NCBI RefSeq assembly: GCF_900169715.1
Contig: NZ_LT835161.1
Location: 1,169,590-1,233,589 of the forward strand
DNA: 64,000 bases
Origin: Kocuria massiliensis
GTDB lineage: Bacteria > Actinomycetota > Actinomycetes > Actinomycetales > Micrococcaceae
Direction: 5' to 3'
Shown here: piece after piece, positions 52,380 through 60,950 of the stretch
Layout: every line of letters starts with the position of its first letter
How positions within the stretch are numbered: position 1 is the first letter of the stretch
Made by a program: the position numbers and the translations under genes
The notes under the pieces: generated by a model
Told to the model about the DNA's origin: nothing
The model's input: the letters and a program-made list of their open reading frames with translations, nothing else
Databases searched by the model: none

Positions 52380-52455
52380 GACCAATTTCCGCGGAGGTCC
52401 TTGGTCATTGTTCTGGTGTTACTGGCCTCCAGAGTGCCGCGCACGTTTCGCGCGG
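52380..52455 (-). promoter_or_regulatory. Structured leader of rpsD
   Basis: Two hairpins can be drawn in the 5' leader: CCGCGC (52455-52450) with GCGCGG (52442-52437), and GACCAA (52406-52401) with TTGGTC (52385-52380), the second just upstream of the ribosome binding site. S4 represses its own mRNA in other bacteria, so an autoregulatory leader is possible. The rest of the 274-base gap to the Tat-protein gene (52460-52633) shows no gene. Confidence 0.35.
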
Positions 52456-52633
52456 TGGAGAGCTCGAGTCAGCCGCAACTCTTGCTACAACTACCCCGGT
52501 GATCACCATTCGGTGCGTTTTGGGGAGCTTGCCAGCCAGCGTCCCACCTTACCTCATGCTGTGCCACCCCACCAGCCTCCATGAACCCGTGTCCGACACC
52601 CGCCTACTTTTGCAGCGAACGCCCACCCTCACG

Positions 52634-53251
52634 TTAGGGATAAAGCTCGAAACGAGGATTTCCCATGGGCTTGACCAGCATCGAGTATGTGGTCGGCATT
52701 TCGTACTTCATCACGAGTTGGCAGTTTCGGAGCGTGCCATTCGGGGAAGTGTAGAAAAGCTTCATCGGAACGCTCACCTGCGCACCGGCCCAGTCTTTCC
52801 TGTTCGACCTCTTAGACCCTTCCCAATAGACCGAAAGTGAGAACAAGAAGCCAACTTGTGCCCCGCCACCCTGATCCGATCCCAGCGTCGTCGTTCCCTC
52901 ATACGTAGTACCGTCCCGGAAGACAATTTTGGGTCGAGGAAGCGTGTAGTGCGCCGCCCGATTGTACATCTTCCAGTTGACCAGGCCCCGGTTGTGGCAC
53001 TGCCACTTCGTTCCGAAGTTCATGGCAGTGGTCGCGTTGAGCAAACCTCCCGCCGTGGTGCTGTAGGTTTTGGCGCCGATCACCTGCCACGCAGAGGCAA
53101 ATTTTGCGCTACAGATCCCGGCGTTGAGTTCGTCATCTGACGGGCAATAGTCGGAATATGACGCGGCGTGCACCGGGCTGGCCCCCAAAACCACCGGCGC
53201 GGACCAGGCGGCGCCCTTGGCGAGCGTCCGTCGAGAAATAGTTGGATTCAT
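52634..53251 (-). CDS. Tat-exported protein of unknown function, four Cys
   Basis: 205 residues from ATG 53251 (SD GGGGA). A clear twin-arginine signal SRRTLAKGAAWSAPVVLGAS with AxA-like cleavage after PVHA (about residue 29), so it should leave the cell folded. The mature part is about 175 residues, beta-rich by its Val/Thr/Tyr alternation, with Cys at about 36, 47, 85 and 177 that could form two disulfides. No family recognised. It sits alone between rpsD and rarA, with unusually AT-rich DNA on its promoter side, and may be a strain- or genus-specific gene. Confidence 0.75.
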   Translation of the reverse strand: MNPTISRRTLAKGAAWSAPVVLGASPVHAASYSDYCPSDDELNAGICSAKFASAWQVIGAKTYSTTAGGLLNATTAMNFGTKWQCHNRGLVNWKMYNRAAHYTLPRPKIVFRDGTTYEGTTTLGSDQGGGAQVGFLFSLSVYWEGSKRSNRKDWAGAQVSVPMKLFYTSPNGTLRNCQLVMKYEMPTTYSMLVKPMGNPRFELYP

Positions 53252-53319
53252 GAATTCCCCAAGTGATGTGCGAGCTGTTCCCAACTCCCAGTAATCAAAT
53301 TGATAAGTAGCCGCCGAGG

Positions 53320-53338
53320 AGGTGGTTACGAACCACCT
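53320..53338 (-). terminator. Hairpin between rarA and the Tat-exported gene
   Basis: Perfect 8-bp stem AGGTGGTT / AACCACCT with a 3-base loop, 51 bases past the rarA stop. No U-tract follows, so it may be a weak or Rho-assisted terminator. An AT-rich stretch at 53360-53390 could carry the promoter for the Tat-protein gene. Confidence 0.35.
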
Positions 53339-53388
53339 TCAGCCCACAGCGACGTGGACATGATATCCAATTTTTATCCAAATTTTAA

Positions 53389-54783
53389 CTACCGGTCCGT
53401 GCTACTTCTCCCAAGGATCTTGCGGATGATTCCGAGTCGCTTCTGGAGGGGTCGCTCGGCGCCGTACTCGGTCGGACGGTAGTACTCACGTCCCACAAGC
53501 TCGTCCGGTGCATACTGCTGTTGTGCCACGGCATGTGGTACATCATGGGGATAAACGTAGCCTCTACCATGACCGTGCTCAGCTGCCCCAGGATAATGGG
53601 CATCCCGTAGGTGTGCGGGTACACTGCCCGACTTCCCGGAACGGATATCCCCGATGGCGCTATCGATCGCGGTCACGACGGCGTTGGATTTCGGGGCAGT
53701 AGCTAAGTGAATGACGGCTTGTGCCAGATTAATCCGGGCTTCGGGCATTCCGATGAGTTGCACAGCCTGTGCAGCCGCAACGGCCGTTTGCAACGCGGTG
53801 GGATCGGCCATGCCAATGTCCTCGCTCGCGTGCACCACGATCCGACGCGCGATAAATCGAGGGTCCTCGCCCGCCTCGATCATGCGCGCCAAATAGTGCA
53901 GGGCAGCATCCACGTCCGAACCACGAATGGACTTGATGAAAGCCGAGATGACGTCGTAATGCTGATCCCCCATGCGGTCGTAGCGCAATGCGGCCCGGTC
54001 CATGGCCTCTTCGGTGTGCTTTTCAGTGATCTCGACGGGTTCCCCATCATCGCTCTCCGACTCTCCGTAGGCCACCGCAGCAGCTGCCTCCAGGGCCGTG
54101 AGGGCGCGCCGGGCATCACCGCCGCAAAGTTCCACCACATGACGGCGGGCGGACGCGCTCAGGGACACTTTCCCCTGGAGTCCTCGTTCGTCTGTGACGG
54201 CCCGGTCGAGCAAACCGCCGATATCTTCCGCATTCAGGCTCTGCAAGGTCACCAAGATGGATCTAGAGAGCAAGGGGGAAATGACCGAAAACGAAGGATT
54301 TTCCGTCGTGGCTGCGACCAGCACTACCCACCGATTTTCCACTCCGGGCAACAATGCATCTTGTTGAGCTTTGGTGAATCGGTGAATTTCATCCAAGAAC
54401 AAGACCGTCGTCACGCCGCGCAAGTCTCGGTCGTTGAGGGCTTGGTCCATGACGGCTCGGACATCCTTCACACCAGCCGTCACCGCTGAGAGCTCCACGA
54501 ATTTACGGGTCGAACCACGCGCAATCACGTGAGCGATTGTCGTCTTTCCGGTCCCCGGAGGGCCCCACAAGATCACCGACGACGGTCCAGCCGGCCCAGC
54601 GTCTTCCCCCGCTAAGACTCTCAGCGGAGAACCAGGCTTCAAGGCATGCTGTTGTCCCACAATCTCGGAGACCGTGCGGGGACGCATCCTCACAGCCAAA
54701 GGGCTTTGAGGGCCTCGGGATCGGCCCCCAGTTTCGGAGCCTTCTTCCCGACCATCAGAGGAATCGAAGAGTGATTGAGTCAC
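53389..54783 (-). CDS. rarA: Replication-associated recombination protein RarA (MgsA)
   Basis: AAA+ ATPase acting at stalled replication forks, related to clamp loaders. Walker [16 protein letters not shown], Walker B FLDEIHRF, sensor-type [13 protein letters not shown], and the C-terminal RarA domain ([20 protein letters not shown]). 464 residues. The N-terminus has a charged 35-residue lead before the family start [17 protein letters not shown]. Likely operon-independent; dtd lies upstream. Confidence 0.94.
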   Translation of the reverse strand: MTQSLFDSSDGREEGSETGGRSRGPQSPLAVRMRPRTVSEIVGQQHALKPGSPLRVLAGEDAGPAGPSSVILWGPPGTGKTTIAHVIARGSTRKFVELSAVTAGVKDVRAVMDQALNDRDLRGVTTVLFLDEIHRFTKAQQDALLPGVENRWVVLVAATTENPSFSVISPLLSRSILVTLQSLNAEDIGGLLDRAVTDERGLQGKVSLSASARRHVVELCGGDARRALTALEAAAAVAYGESESDDGEPVEITEKHTEEAMDRAALRYDRMGDQHYDVISAFIKSIRGSDVDAALHYLARMIEAGEDPRFIARRIVVHASEDIGMADPTALQTAVAAAQAVQLIGMPEARINLAQAVIHLATAPKSNAVVTAIDSAIGDIRSGKSGSVPAHLRDAHYPGAAEHGHGRGYVYPHDVPHAVAQQQYAPDELVGREYYRPTEYGAERPLQKRLGIIRKILGRSSTDR

Positions 54784-54814
54784 GATGAAAGCCTATCGGC
54801 AGGCGCTAGCTGGG

Positions 54815-55252
54815 TCACAACAGGTCAGCGCTGTCCAGAATGAGGGTCACGGGACCGTCGTTGATCAACTCGACCTGCATGTTCGCACCGAAACGCCCCG
54901 TTTCCACGTCCGCGCCCAGTTCCCTCAATCTGGCGACGTAGCGTTCGAAGATGGGTTCCGAAACCGGTCCCGGTGCGGCCTGAGACCATGAAGGGCGCCT
55001 TCCCTTCTTCGCGCTTCCGTACAGCGTGAATTGACTGACGGCCAAAATCGGTGCGCCCGCTTCAAGGCACGAGACTTCTCCGTCCATCAGCCGCACGTTG
55101 CAGGTCTTATCGGCAAGCTTGTCAATCTCGCGATCGCCGTCGTCGTGAGTCACGCCGACGAGCGCCACCAATCCGGGGCGATCGATGCTGCCAACGACTT
55201 CGTCGTCGACCGAGACGTTGGCCCTGAGTGCCCGTTGTAAAACTATGCGCAT
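54815..55252 (-). CDS. dtd: D-aminoacyl-tRNA deacylase
   Basis: Removes D-amino acids (and glycine) wrongly attached to tRNA. The active-site motif SQFTLYG and the cross-subunit GPVT motif (INDGPVTLIL) are present. 145 residues, normal length. ATG start at 55252. Located between rarA and aspS. Confidence 0.95.
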   Translation of the reverse strand: MRIVLQRALRANVSVDDEVVGSIDRPGLVALVGVTHDDGDREIDKLADKTCNVRLMDGEVSCLEAGAPILAVSQFTLYGSAKKGRRPSWSQAAPGPVSEPIFERYVARLRELGADVETGRFGANMQVELINDGPVTLILDSADLL

Positions 55253-55313
55253 CAGCCCATGCTATCGCCGTCGAGAGTTCCGACTCACTCAGCTGCGAAC
55301 CGGCACTACAACG

Positions 55314-55345
55314 CGCGAAGCCCCGGTCCATACCGGGGCTTCGCG
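55314..55345 (-). terminator. Hairpin terminator after aspS
   Basis: Perfect 14-bp GC-rich stem CGCGAAGCCCCGGT / ACCGGGGCTTCGCG, 4-base loop, 10 bases past the aspS stop. On the opposite strand it is followed by CTAGTACTTTTACTT. Short of U's on the aspS side. Confidence 0.75.
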
Positions 55346-55354
55346 CTAGTACTT

Positions 55355-57130
55355 TTACTTCTCCGTGGCCTTGGGCTCGGGCTTGGCGTCCACGCCAGTC
55401 TCACGACGTTGTTGATCCGTGATCGGGGCCGGAGCCGAGGTCAACGGATCGTAACCGTTGCCGGTCTTGGGGAAGGCAATGACCTCGCGAATGGAGTCCG
55501 TGCCGGCCAGCAAGGCCATCATGCGATCCCAACCGAACGCGATTCCGCCGTGGGGAGGCGCACCGTACTTGAAGGCTTCGAGGAGGAAGCCAAACTTCTC
55601 CTGCGCTTCCTCTTCGCTGATGCCCATGACGCCGAAGACCCGCTCCTGGACATCCCGGCGATGGATACGGATAGAGCCGCCGCCAATTTCGTTGCCGTTG
55701 CACACGATGTCGTACGCATAGGCCAACGCGGATCCCGGGTCTTGGTCGAAGGTGTCCATGAATTCGGGCTTCGGTGACGTGAAGGCGTGGTGAACGGCCG
55801 TCCAAGCGGAATTGCCGAGCGCAACGTCGCCCGAATCCACGGCATCCTGAGCCGACTCAAACATGGGGGCATCGACAATCCAGACAAACGCCCATTCGTC
55901 GTCCTTGATCAGACCGGTGCGGTGGCCGATTTCAACGCGCGCTGCACCGAGTAGCGCCCGCGAGCTCTTGACCTCCCCCGCAGCGAAAAAGATGCAGTCG
56001 CCCGGCTTGGCGCCGACCTTCGCCGCGATGCCTTCGCGTTCGGCCTCCGTGATGTTCTTGGCGACCGGCCCAGTCAGGGTGCCGTCTTCCTGCACGAGGA
56101 CGTACGCGAGCCCCTTGGCGCCGCGTTGCTTGGCCCATTCCTGCCAAGCGTCCAGCGTACGGCGCGGCTGAGAGGCACCGCCAGGCATGACCACGGCGCC
56201 CACGTAGGGAGCCTTGAAAACTCGGAAGGTGGTGTCCTTGAAGTACTCGGTGAGTTCCGTCAGCTCGAGGCCAAAGCGCAGGTCTGGCTTGTCGGAGCCG
56301 TACTTCTCCATCGCTTCCCAGTAGGTCATACGACGGATCGGACGGGGAACTTCGACGTCGATCAGTTTCCAGAGCGCTTCCACGACCCGCTCGCCGAGGT
56401 CGATGATGTCGTCTTGCTCCACGAACGAAGCTTCGATGTCCAGCTGGGTGAACTCCGGCTGGCGATCGGCGCGGAAGTCCTCATCGCGGTAGCACCGTGC
56501 AATCTGGAAGTACTTTTCGATGCCGCCGACCTGCAGCAGCTGCTTAAACAGCTGAGGGGATTGCGGCAAGGCGTACCAGGAACCGGGTGCCAAACGGGCC
56601 GGGATCACGAAGTCTCGTGCGCCTTCGGGCGTCGAACGCGTCATCGTGGGCGTCTCGACTTCGAGGAACTCATCCTGGTGCAGGAGCTCTCGGACGGTGC
56701 GGCTCGCGTCGGAACGCAGGCGCATGGCCGCAGCAGGCGCCGGACGACGAAGGTCCAGGTAGCGGTGACGCAGACGCGCTTCTTCGCCAACTTCCACGTG
56801 TTCATCGATCTGGAATGGCAAGGGAGCCGAGGTATTGAGCACCTCAACACCCTCCACTTCAACCTCGATCTCGCCGGTCACGAGATTGGGGTTATCGTTT
56901 CCTTCCGGACGGCGGGTGACCTTGCCGGTGACCTGCAGGACGTACTCGTTGCGCAGGGCATCGAAGTCGGCCTCATCGTGGAACACGCACTGGGTCACGC
57001 CTGCCCGGTCTCGTAGATCGACGAAGGCAACGCCACCATGGTCGCGACGGCGGGCAACCCACCCAGCAAGGGTGACGGTCTCTCCGATGTTCTCGGCGGT
57101 GAGTTCACCGAGGGTATGCGTGCGTAACAC
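55355..57130 (-). CDS. aspS: Aspartyl-tRNA synthetase
   Basis: Class IIb synthetase. N-terminal OB fold, [20 protein letters not shown], motif 2 region [14 protein letters not shown], and motif 3 [11 protein letters not shown] (here [15 protein letters not shown]). The GAD insertion is present. 591 residues. Discrimination between tRNA-Asp and tRNA-Asn cannot be decided from the sequence, since Gat amidotransferase genes lie elsewhere. hisS lies upstream, 107 bases away. Confidence 0.96.
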   Translation of the reverse strand: MLRTHTLGELTAENIGETVTLAGWVARRRDHGGVAFVDLRDRAGVTQCVFHDEADFDALRNEYVLQVTGKVTRRPEGNDNPNLVTGEIEVEVEGVEVLNTSAPLPFQIDEHVEVGEEARLRHRYLDLRRPAPAAAMRLRSDASRTVRELLHQDEFLEVETPTMTRSTPEGARDFVIPARLAPGSWYALPQSPQLFKQLLQVGGIEKYFQIARCYRDEDFRADRQPEFTQLDIEASFVEQDDIIDLGERVVEALWKLIDVEVPRPIRRMTYWEAMEKYGSDKPDLRFGLELTELTEYFKDTTFRVFKAPYVGAVVMPGGASQPRRTLDAWQEWAKQRGAKGLAYVLVQEDGTLTGPVAKNITEAEREGIAAKVGAKPGDCIFFAAGEVKSSRALLGAARVEIGHRTGLIKDDEWAFVWIVDAPMFESAQDAVDSGDVALGNSAWTAVHHAFTSPKPEFMDTFDQDPGSALAYAYDIVCNGNEIGGGSIRIHRRDVQERVFGVMGISEEEAQEKFGFLLEAFKYGAPPHGGIAFGWDRMMALLAGTDSIREVIAFPKTGNGYDPLTSAPAPITDQQRRETGVDAKPEPKATEK

Positions 57131-57237
57131 TCACGGTCCTTTCGACGTGGTCGGCGGGCTTCCCGCCGGGGTGTGTAATGCCGAGTCTACCGACCTGAGG
57201 TTAGGCCCCGGTTGGCAAACGGGCTGATGTGGATGAG

Positions 57238-58590
57238 TTAACGGGCCTCGGACGTCGCCACCACGCGAGGGACGAGGTCCTCTTCGGGCGGCATCCATGC
57301 CTGGGGATCGGCCGGGATCTGTTCTCCCGAGCGAATGTCCTTGACTTCGTGAAGGGTATGACCGTCGTCGTCCGTGGAGAGGAACCACACAAACGGAATC
57401 CCACGACGGTCGGCGTAGCGAATCTGCTTGCCAAATTTCGCGGCATTCGCGGACACCTCGCACGCCACCCCACGCGAACGCAGCTGATCAGCCACGTCCT
57501 GAGCCTGGGGCCATGCCTCGTCGTTGGTGAGGGCAATCAACACCGCGGACGGGACCTTACGCGAAGCCTGTGCAAGATTCTGAGACAGCATTCTGGCGAC
57601 CAAGCGAGTGACGCCGATCGAGAGGCCCACGCCGGGATAGGTCTTCTTGCCGGTGCTGGCCAGAGACTCATACCGGCCACCGGAGCAAATGGAGCCGAGC
57701 TTCTCGTGACCCACGAGGAAGGTTTCGTACACGGTCCCCGTGTAGTAATCGAGCCCGCGTGCAATTGAGAGATCCACGATCACGGTACCGGGAGCCCGTT
57801 TAGAAGCCTCGGCCATGACTTCCGAGAGCTCTTGGAGGCCTTGTTCCAGCAGCTCGTCGTCAACGCCAAACGCACGCACCTTCTCCACGAAGTCCAGGCC
57901 TTCGCTTCGAATGGAAGCGAGATCCAACGCCGCATGCGCTTGCTGCTCGCTCGCTCCCACCTCGTTGCGAAGAATCTTCGCGACGGCCTCGGGACCGATC
58001 TTTTCCAGCTTGTCGATGGCTCGCAGAACGCCCGCGGTATCGCTGAGGCCGATGCCGCGATAGAAGCCTTCCGAAAGCTTCCGGTTATTGAGCCGAAGCC
58101 TGAATTCCGGGATGGGAAGTTGCTTGAGCGCCTCGACGACGACGAGTGCGAGTTCGACGTCGTACCGGAAAGGAAGAGTCTCCTCCCCCACGACGTCGAT
58201 GTCCGCCTGAGTAAATTCGCGGGCGCGTCCCTCCTGCGGACGCTCACCGCGCCACGATTTTTGGATCTGATACCGCATGAACGGAAAGTTGAGGTATCCG
58301 GCGTTCTCGACGACGTAGCGTGCAAACGGAACCGTCAGGTCAAAGTGCAAGGCCAACTTTTCGCTCGAGGCAGTCCCCGAATCTTCTTGCAGTCGAGAAA
58401 CCGCGTATACCTCTTTGTCGATCTCGCCCTTCTGCAGGAGCTGGTCGACGGTTTCCACGGAACGCGTCTCGATGGATGAGAATCCATGCAGTTCAAAAGT
58501 GCGGCGCAAAACGTCCAAAACGTGGTTTTCCACGACCCTTTCTTCGGGTAGCAATTCGGAAAAGCCGGACAAGGACGCCTTTCGGGCCAT
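57238..58590 (-). CDS. hisS: Histidyl-tRNA synthetase
   Basis: Class II synthetase. Motif: ARGLDYYTGTVYETF, SICSGGRYESL, and the N-terminal class II catalytic core. ATG at 58590 (MARKASLSGFSEL) follows GAGGAGAG, giving 450 residues; the open frame to 58782 is not supported. Upstream is a 255-base region shared divergently with the DUF349 gene. hisS-aspS order is common. Confidence 0.95.
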   Translation of the reverse strand: MARKASLSGFSELLPEERVVENHVLDVLRRTFELHGFSSIETRSVETVDQLLQKGEIDKEVYAVSRLQEDSGTASSEKLALHFDLTVPFARYVVENAGYLNFPFMRYQIQKSWRGERPQEGRAREFTQADIDVVGEETLPFRYDVELALVVVEALKQLPIPEFRLRLNNRKLSEGFYRGIGLSDTAGVLRAIDKLEKIGPEAVAKILRNEVGASEQQAHAALDLASIRSEGLDFVEKVRAFGVDDELLEQGLQELSEVMAEASKRAPGTVIVDLSIARGLDYYTGTVYETFLVGHEKLGSICSGGRYESLASTGKKTYPGVGLSIGVTRLVARMLSQNLAQASRKVPSAVLIALTNDEAWPQAQDVADQLRSRGVACEVSANAAKFGKQIRYADRRGIPFVWFLSTDDDGHTLHEVKDIRSGEQIPADPQAWMPPEEDLVPRVVATSEAR

Positions 58591-58750
58591 GAATCTCTCC
58601 TCGGTTCGCCGCACCAGACCTGCGTTGTCGGGCGCATACTCGCCCTTAAGCCTAAACCTTGCCGCCTGGCCCGCACGAACCCGCGCGGGCATGAAGAATG
58701 TTTTGACGCTCATCTGCCCGCGAAACCCTCCGGCAAGGTGATCGACGTCC

Positions 58751-58779
58751 CATATATATTGGGTCACGACGTCCTTTAA
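58751..58779 (-). promoter_or_regulatory. Possible promoter of hisS with an AT-rich near-palindrome
   Basis: On the minus strand TTAAAG (58779-58774) and TATATG (58756-58751) are 17 bases apart, giving partial -35/-10 boxes and a leader of about 150 bases. The -10 lies in the near-palindrome CCCAATATATATGGG, which could be an operator. No T-box sequence was seen in the leader. Confidence 0.35.
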
Positions 58780-58845
58780 CATCAGGATGACTTCGCACAG
58801 TGAATGATCAAGGCCTCCTGGCCTCCCACGAAAAGAGTTTCAGCG

Positions 58846-60183
58846 GTGACCGAACAGAAATCCGACGACAAGCCGACACCGGCAAACCTCCCCGGCGCAC
58901 CCGTTGCCCCTAAACCCGTAGCCGCTCCGGCCGCTCCGAGATCTCTGGAGGAGGCCAAGCGCCACGGAACCGTGGGCGAAGATGGTCATGTCTACGTGAC
59001 CTACCATGGCGAACAGCTTTCCGTGGGCGCGTTTCCCGATGCCACGGCGGATGAGGCGCTGACGTACTTCGCCCGCAAGTTCAGTGAAGTCGAGACTCAA
59101 ATATCCCTCCTCGAGAACCGCATTTCCCAAGGCGCCAACGCAGAAGCCGCACGCAAGAATCTCGAGCATGCGAAGGAGCAATTGCAGGCACGGGCCATGG
59201 TGGGCGACATCGCGGACCTCGAGCGCCGGGTTCAAGAACTCGATGACAAGATTGCCCGGCGCGCCGAAGATCAGAAGGCGGAAGCCGAAGAAGCCAAACA
59301 ACGCGCGGCCGCCGAACGTGAAGCGGTGGTCAAGGCGGCAGAAGAAGTTGCGGCTCAAGACCCGGCGAAGACGCATTGGAAAAATTCCAGTGCTCGCATG
59401 GCCGATCTTTTCGACACCTGGAAACTCGCCCAGAAGCAGACCCGCCTACCGAAGCAGGTCGAAGACGACCTCTGGAAGCGGTTCCGGAACGCGCGAACGA
59501 ATTTCGATAAGAACCGTCGCGCCTATTTCTCTCAACTTGACCAAGACAATGCCAAGGCCAAAAAGGTCAAGGAAGAACTCATTTCCGAAGCAGAGGCGCT
59601 TTCTCATTCCACTGATTGGGGGCCGACGTCCGGCAAGTACCGTGACCTCATGGATCGGTGGAAGCAAGCGCCTCGCGCTTCGCGTAAGGAAGACGACGCC
59701 CTCTGGGCTCGGTTCCGCCAGGCTCAAGACGTCTTTTTCGACGCCCGGGCCGCGGCCAACCAGGAGACGGAACAGCAATTCCAGGAAAACCTCAAGGTCA
59801 AGGAGGCCTTGCTGGAACGCGCTCGCGCGATTTTGCCAGTGACAAAGCCCGAGATGGCCAAGTCTCAGCTCGCGCCGATCCTGGACGAATGGGATCAGGC
59901 CGGTATGGTGCCTCGAGCAGACCTACGCCGCATAGAGAACGAGTTGAAAAAGGTCCAGCAGGCCATCGCCGACGCAGAACAGGCCGAATGGGAGCGATCC
60001 AACCCCGAGACGCAAGCTCGCGCTTCCTCGATGGAGATTCAGCTTCGTGAAGCCATCGCCGGTCTCGAGGCTGACCTCAGCAAGGCCGAGGCCGCTGGCG
60101 ACGAGAAGACTGCTGCCAAGACGCGGGAGGCCCTCGAGGCCCGTCGTCAGTGGTTAGACCAGGTCTCTTCAGCCACAGACTGA
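58846..60183 (+). CDS. DUF349 domain protein (coiled coil)
   Basis: About 445 residues starting at GTG 58846 (MTEQKSDDKP) after AAAGAG; an ATG at 58804 would add 14 residues. An Ala/Pro-rich N-terminus, coiled coil (about 100-190), then repeated DUF349-type helices, each with a conserved Trp (KTHWKNSS, STDWGPTS, WKQAPRA). Cytoplasmic. Function unknown; homologues are scattered in actinobacteria. Divergent from hisS and followed by a strong terminator. Confidence 0.85.
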   Translation: MTEQKSDDKPTPANLPGAPVAPKPVAAPAAPRSLEEAKRHGTVGEDGHVYVTYHGEQLSVGAFPDATADEALTYFARKFSEVETQISLLENRISQGANAEAARKNLEHAKEQLQARAMVGDIADLERRVQELDDKIARRAEDQKAEAEEAKQRAAAEREAVVKAAEEVAAQDPAKTHWKNSSARMADLFDTWKLAQKQTRLPKQVEDDLWKRFRNARTNFDKNRRAYFSQLDQDNAKAKKVKEELISEAEALSHSTDWGPTSGKYRDLMDRWKQAPRASRKEDDALWARFRQAQDVFFDARAAANQETEQQFQENLKVKEALLERARAILPVTKPEMAKSQLAPILDEWDQAGMVPRADLRRIENELKKVQQAIADAEQAEWERSNPETQARASSMEIQLREAIAGLEADLSKAEAAGDEKTAAKTREALEARRQWLDQVSSATD

Positions 60184-60212
60184 GCCCCGAAGACCGATTC
60201 CTGCCCACGGTC

Positions 60213-60256
60213 AACGCGGACCCGATGAATTTTCCACATTTTTTCGGGTCCGCGTT
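60213..60256 (+). terminator. Terminator after the DUF349 gene
   Basis: 13-bp stem AACGCGGACCCGA (60213-60225) with TCGGGTCCGCGTT (60244-60256), 18-base AT-rich loop, followed by TTCGCG. The stem is perfect. Confidence 0.7.
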
Positions 60257-60287
60257 TTCGCGCCCCTCAGTGGGGTATCTCCATGAC

Positions 60288-60950
60288 ATGACGAATTTTG
60301 AGCAGCGGAGCGGTCCCACCTCCGAGAGCACAGAACCATGCGTCTCGCCAGGAGAATTTGTCCTTGCGGGACGGGATCTCACCCACTCAGAGGCGCAGTC
60401 CTTGTGCGCTCGGGGCCTTCTCACACCCGTCCTCTTCGACCTTTACGCGACGTCTTCTCCCGGCACCGAAGAGCGAGCACGAGCGGCCGCGCACTATCTC
60501 AAACCCCAAAGTCGAAGGGTCGCGATCTTGCATCGGCTGACAGCCGCGTGGATTTATGGTTGCTCCGCCGCCCCGGAGGCCATCGAATGCTCGGTGGGTG
60601 GCAGGTCGGGTCACCGGTTCGGCCCTGAAGAAGTCCCCTTCGTCCGCCACCGATTCACCCGCTACACGCCCTATGACGACCTGAACATAGGCGGCGTCCG
60701 GGTCACCACTCCCCTGCGAACGTGCGTCGACATTGCGGTACACGATGGGGGCCGCCGGGCAGACCTCGTGCTCGCCACACTGCTACGCGCCACTGAATAC
60801 GGTTGCGGCCCACCCTCAGTATGCGCGGCCCTAGCTGCCCTGCCGCGCGTCAAGTTTCGACAACGCGCAATGGAACGTGTGTTGCGGTTAGGGCCCCGTG
60901 AGGCACGAGGAGCGCTTAAGTCGTCTTCGGCGTGGGTCGAGAGCCGGTAA
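60288..60950 (+). CDS. AbiEi-like (type IV antitoxin family) protein, no AbiEii partner
   Basis: 220 residues from ATG 60288 (MTNFEQRSG). The middle region SRRVAILHRLTAAWIYG, then FVRHRFTRYTPYDDLNIGGVRVTTPLRTCVDIAV, is like the C-terminal half of AbiEi antitoxins (here split for display: SRRVAILHRLTAAWIYG and VTTPLRTCVDIAV). The N-terminal winged helix is weak. No nucleotidyltransferase toxin gene follows: the next gene is rsh on the other strand, whose 3' end overlaps by 35 bases. Likely a stand-alone regulator or a remnant of a toxin-antitoxin locus. Confidence 0.55.
   Translation: MTNFEQRSGPTSESTEPCVSPGEFVLAGRDLTHSEAQSLCARGLLTPVLFDLYATSSPGTEERARAAAHYLKPQSRRVAILHRLTAAWIYGCSAAPEAIECSVGGRSGHRFGPEEVPFVRHRFTRYTPYDDLNIGGVRVTTPLRTCVDIAVHDGGRRADLVLATLLRATEYGCGPPSVCAALAALPRVKFRQRAMERVLRLGPREARGALKSSSAWVESR

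Noticed and set aside
52360-53400. Genomic island around the Tat-exported gene
   Set aside because: No integrase, transposase, tRNA or direct repeats flank it; only the AT-rich stretch is unusual.
57151-57166. Short GC hairpin in the hisS-aspS gap
   Set aside because: Only 6 bp with a 3-base loop and no T-run; not distinguishable from chance in this GC content.
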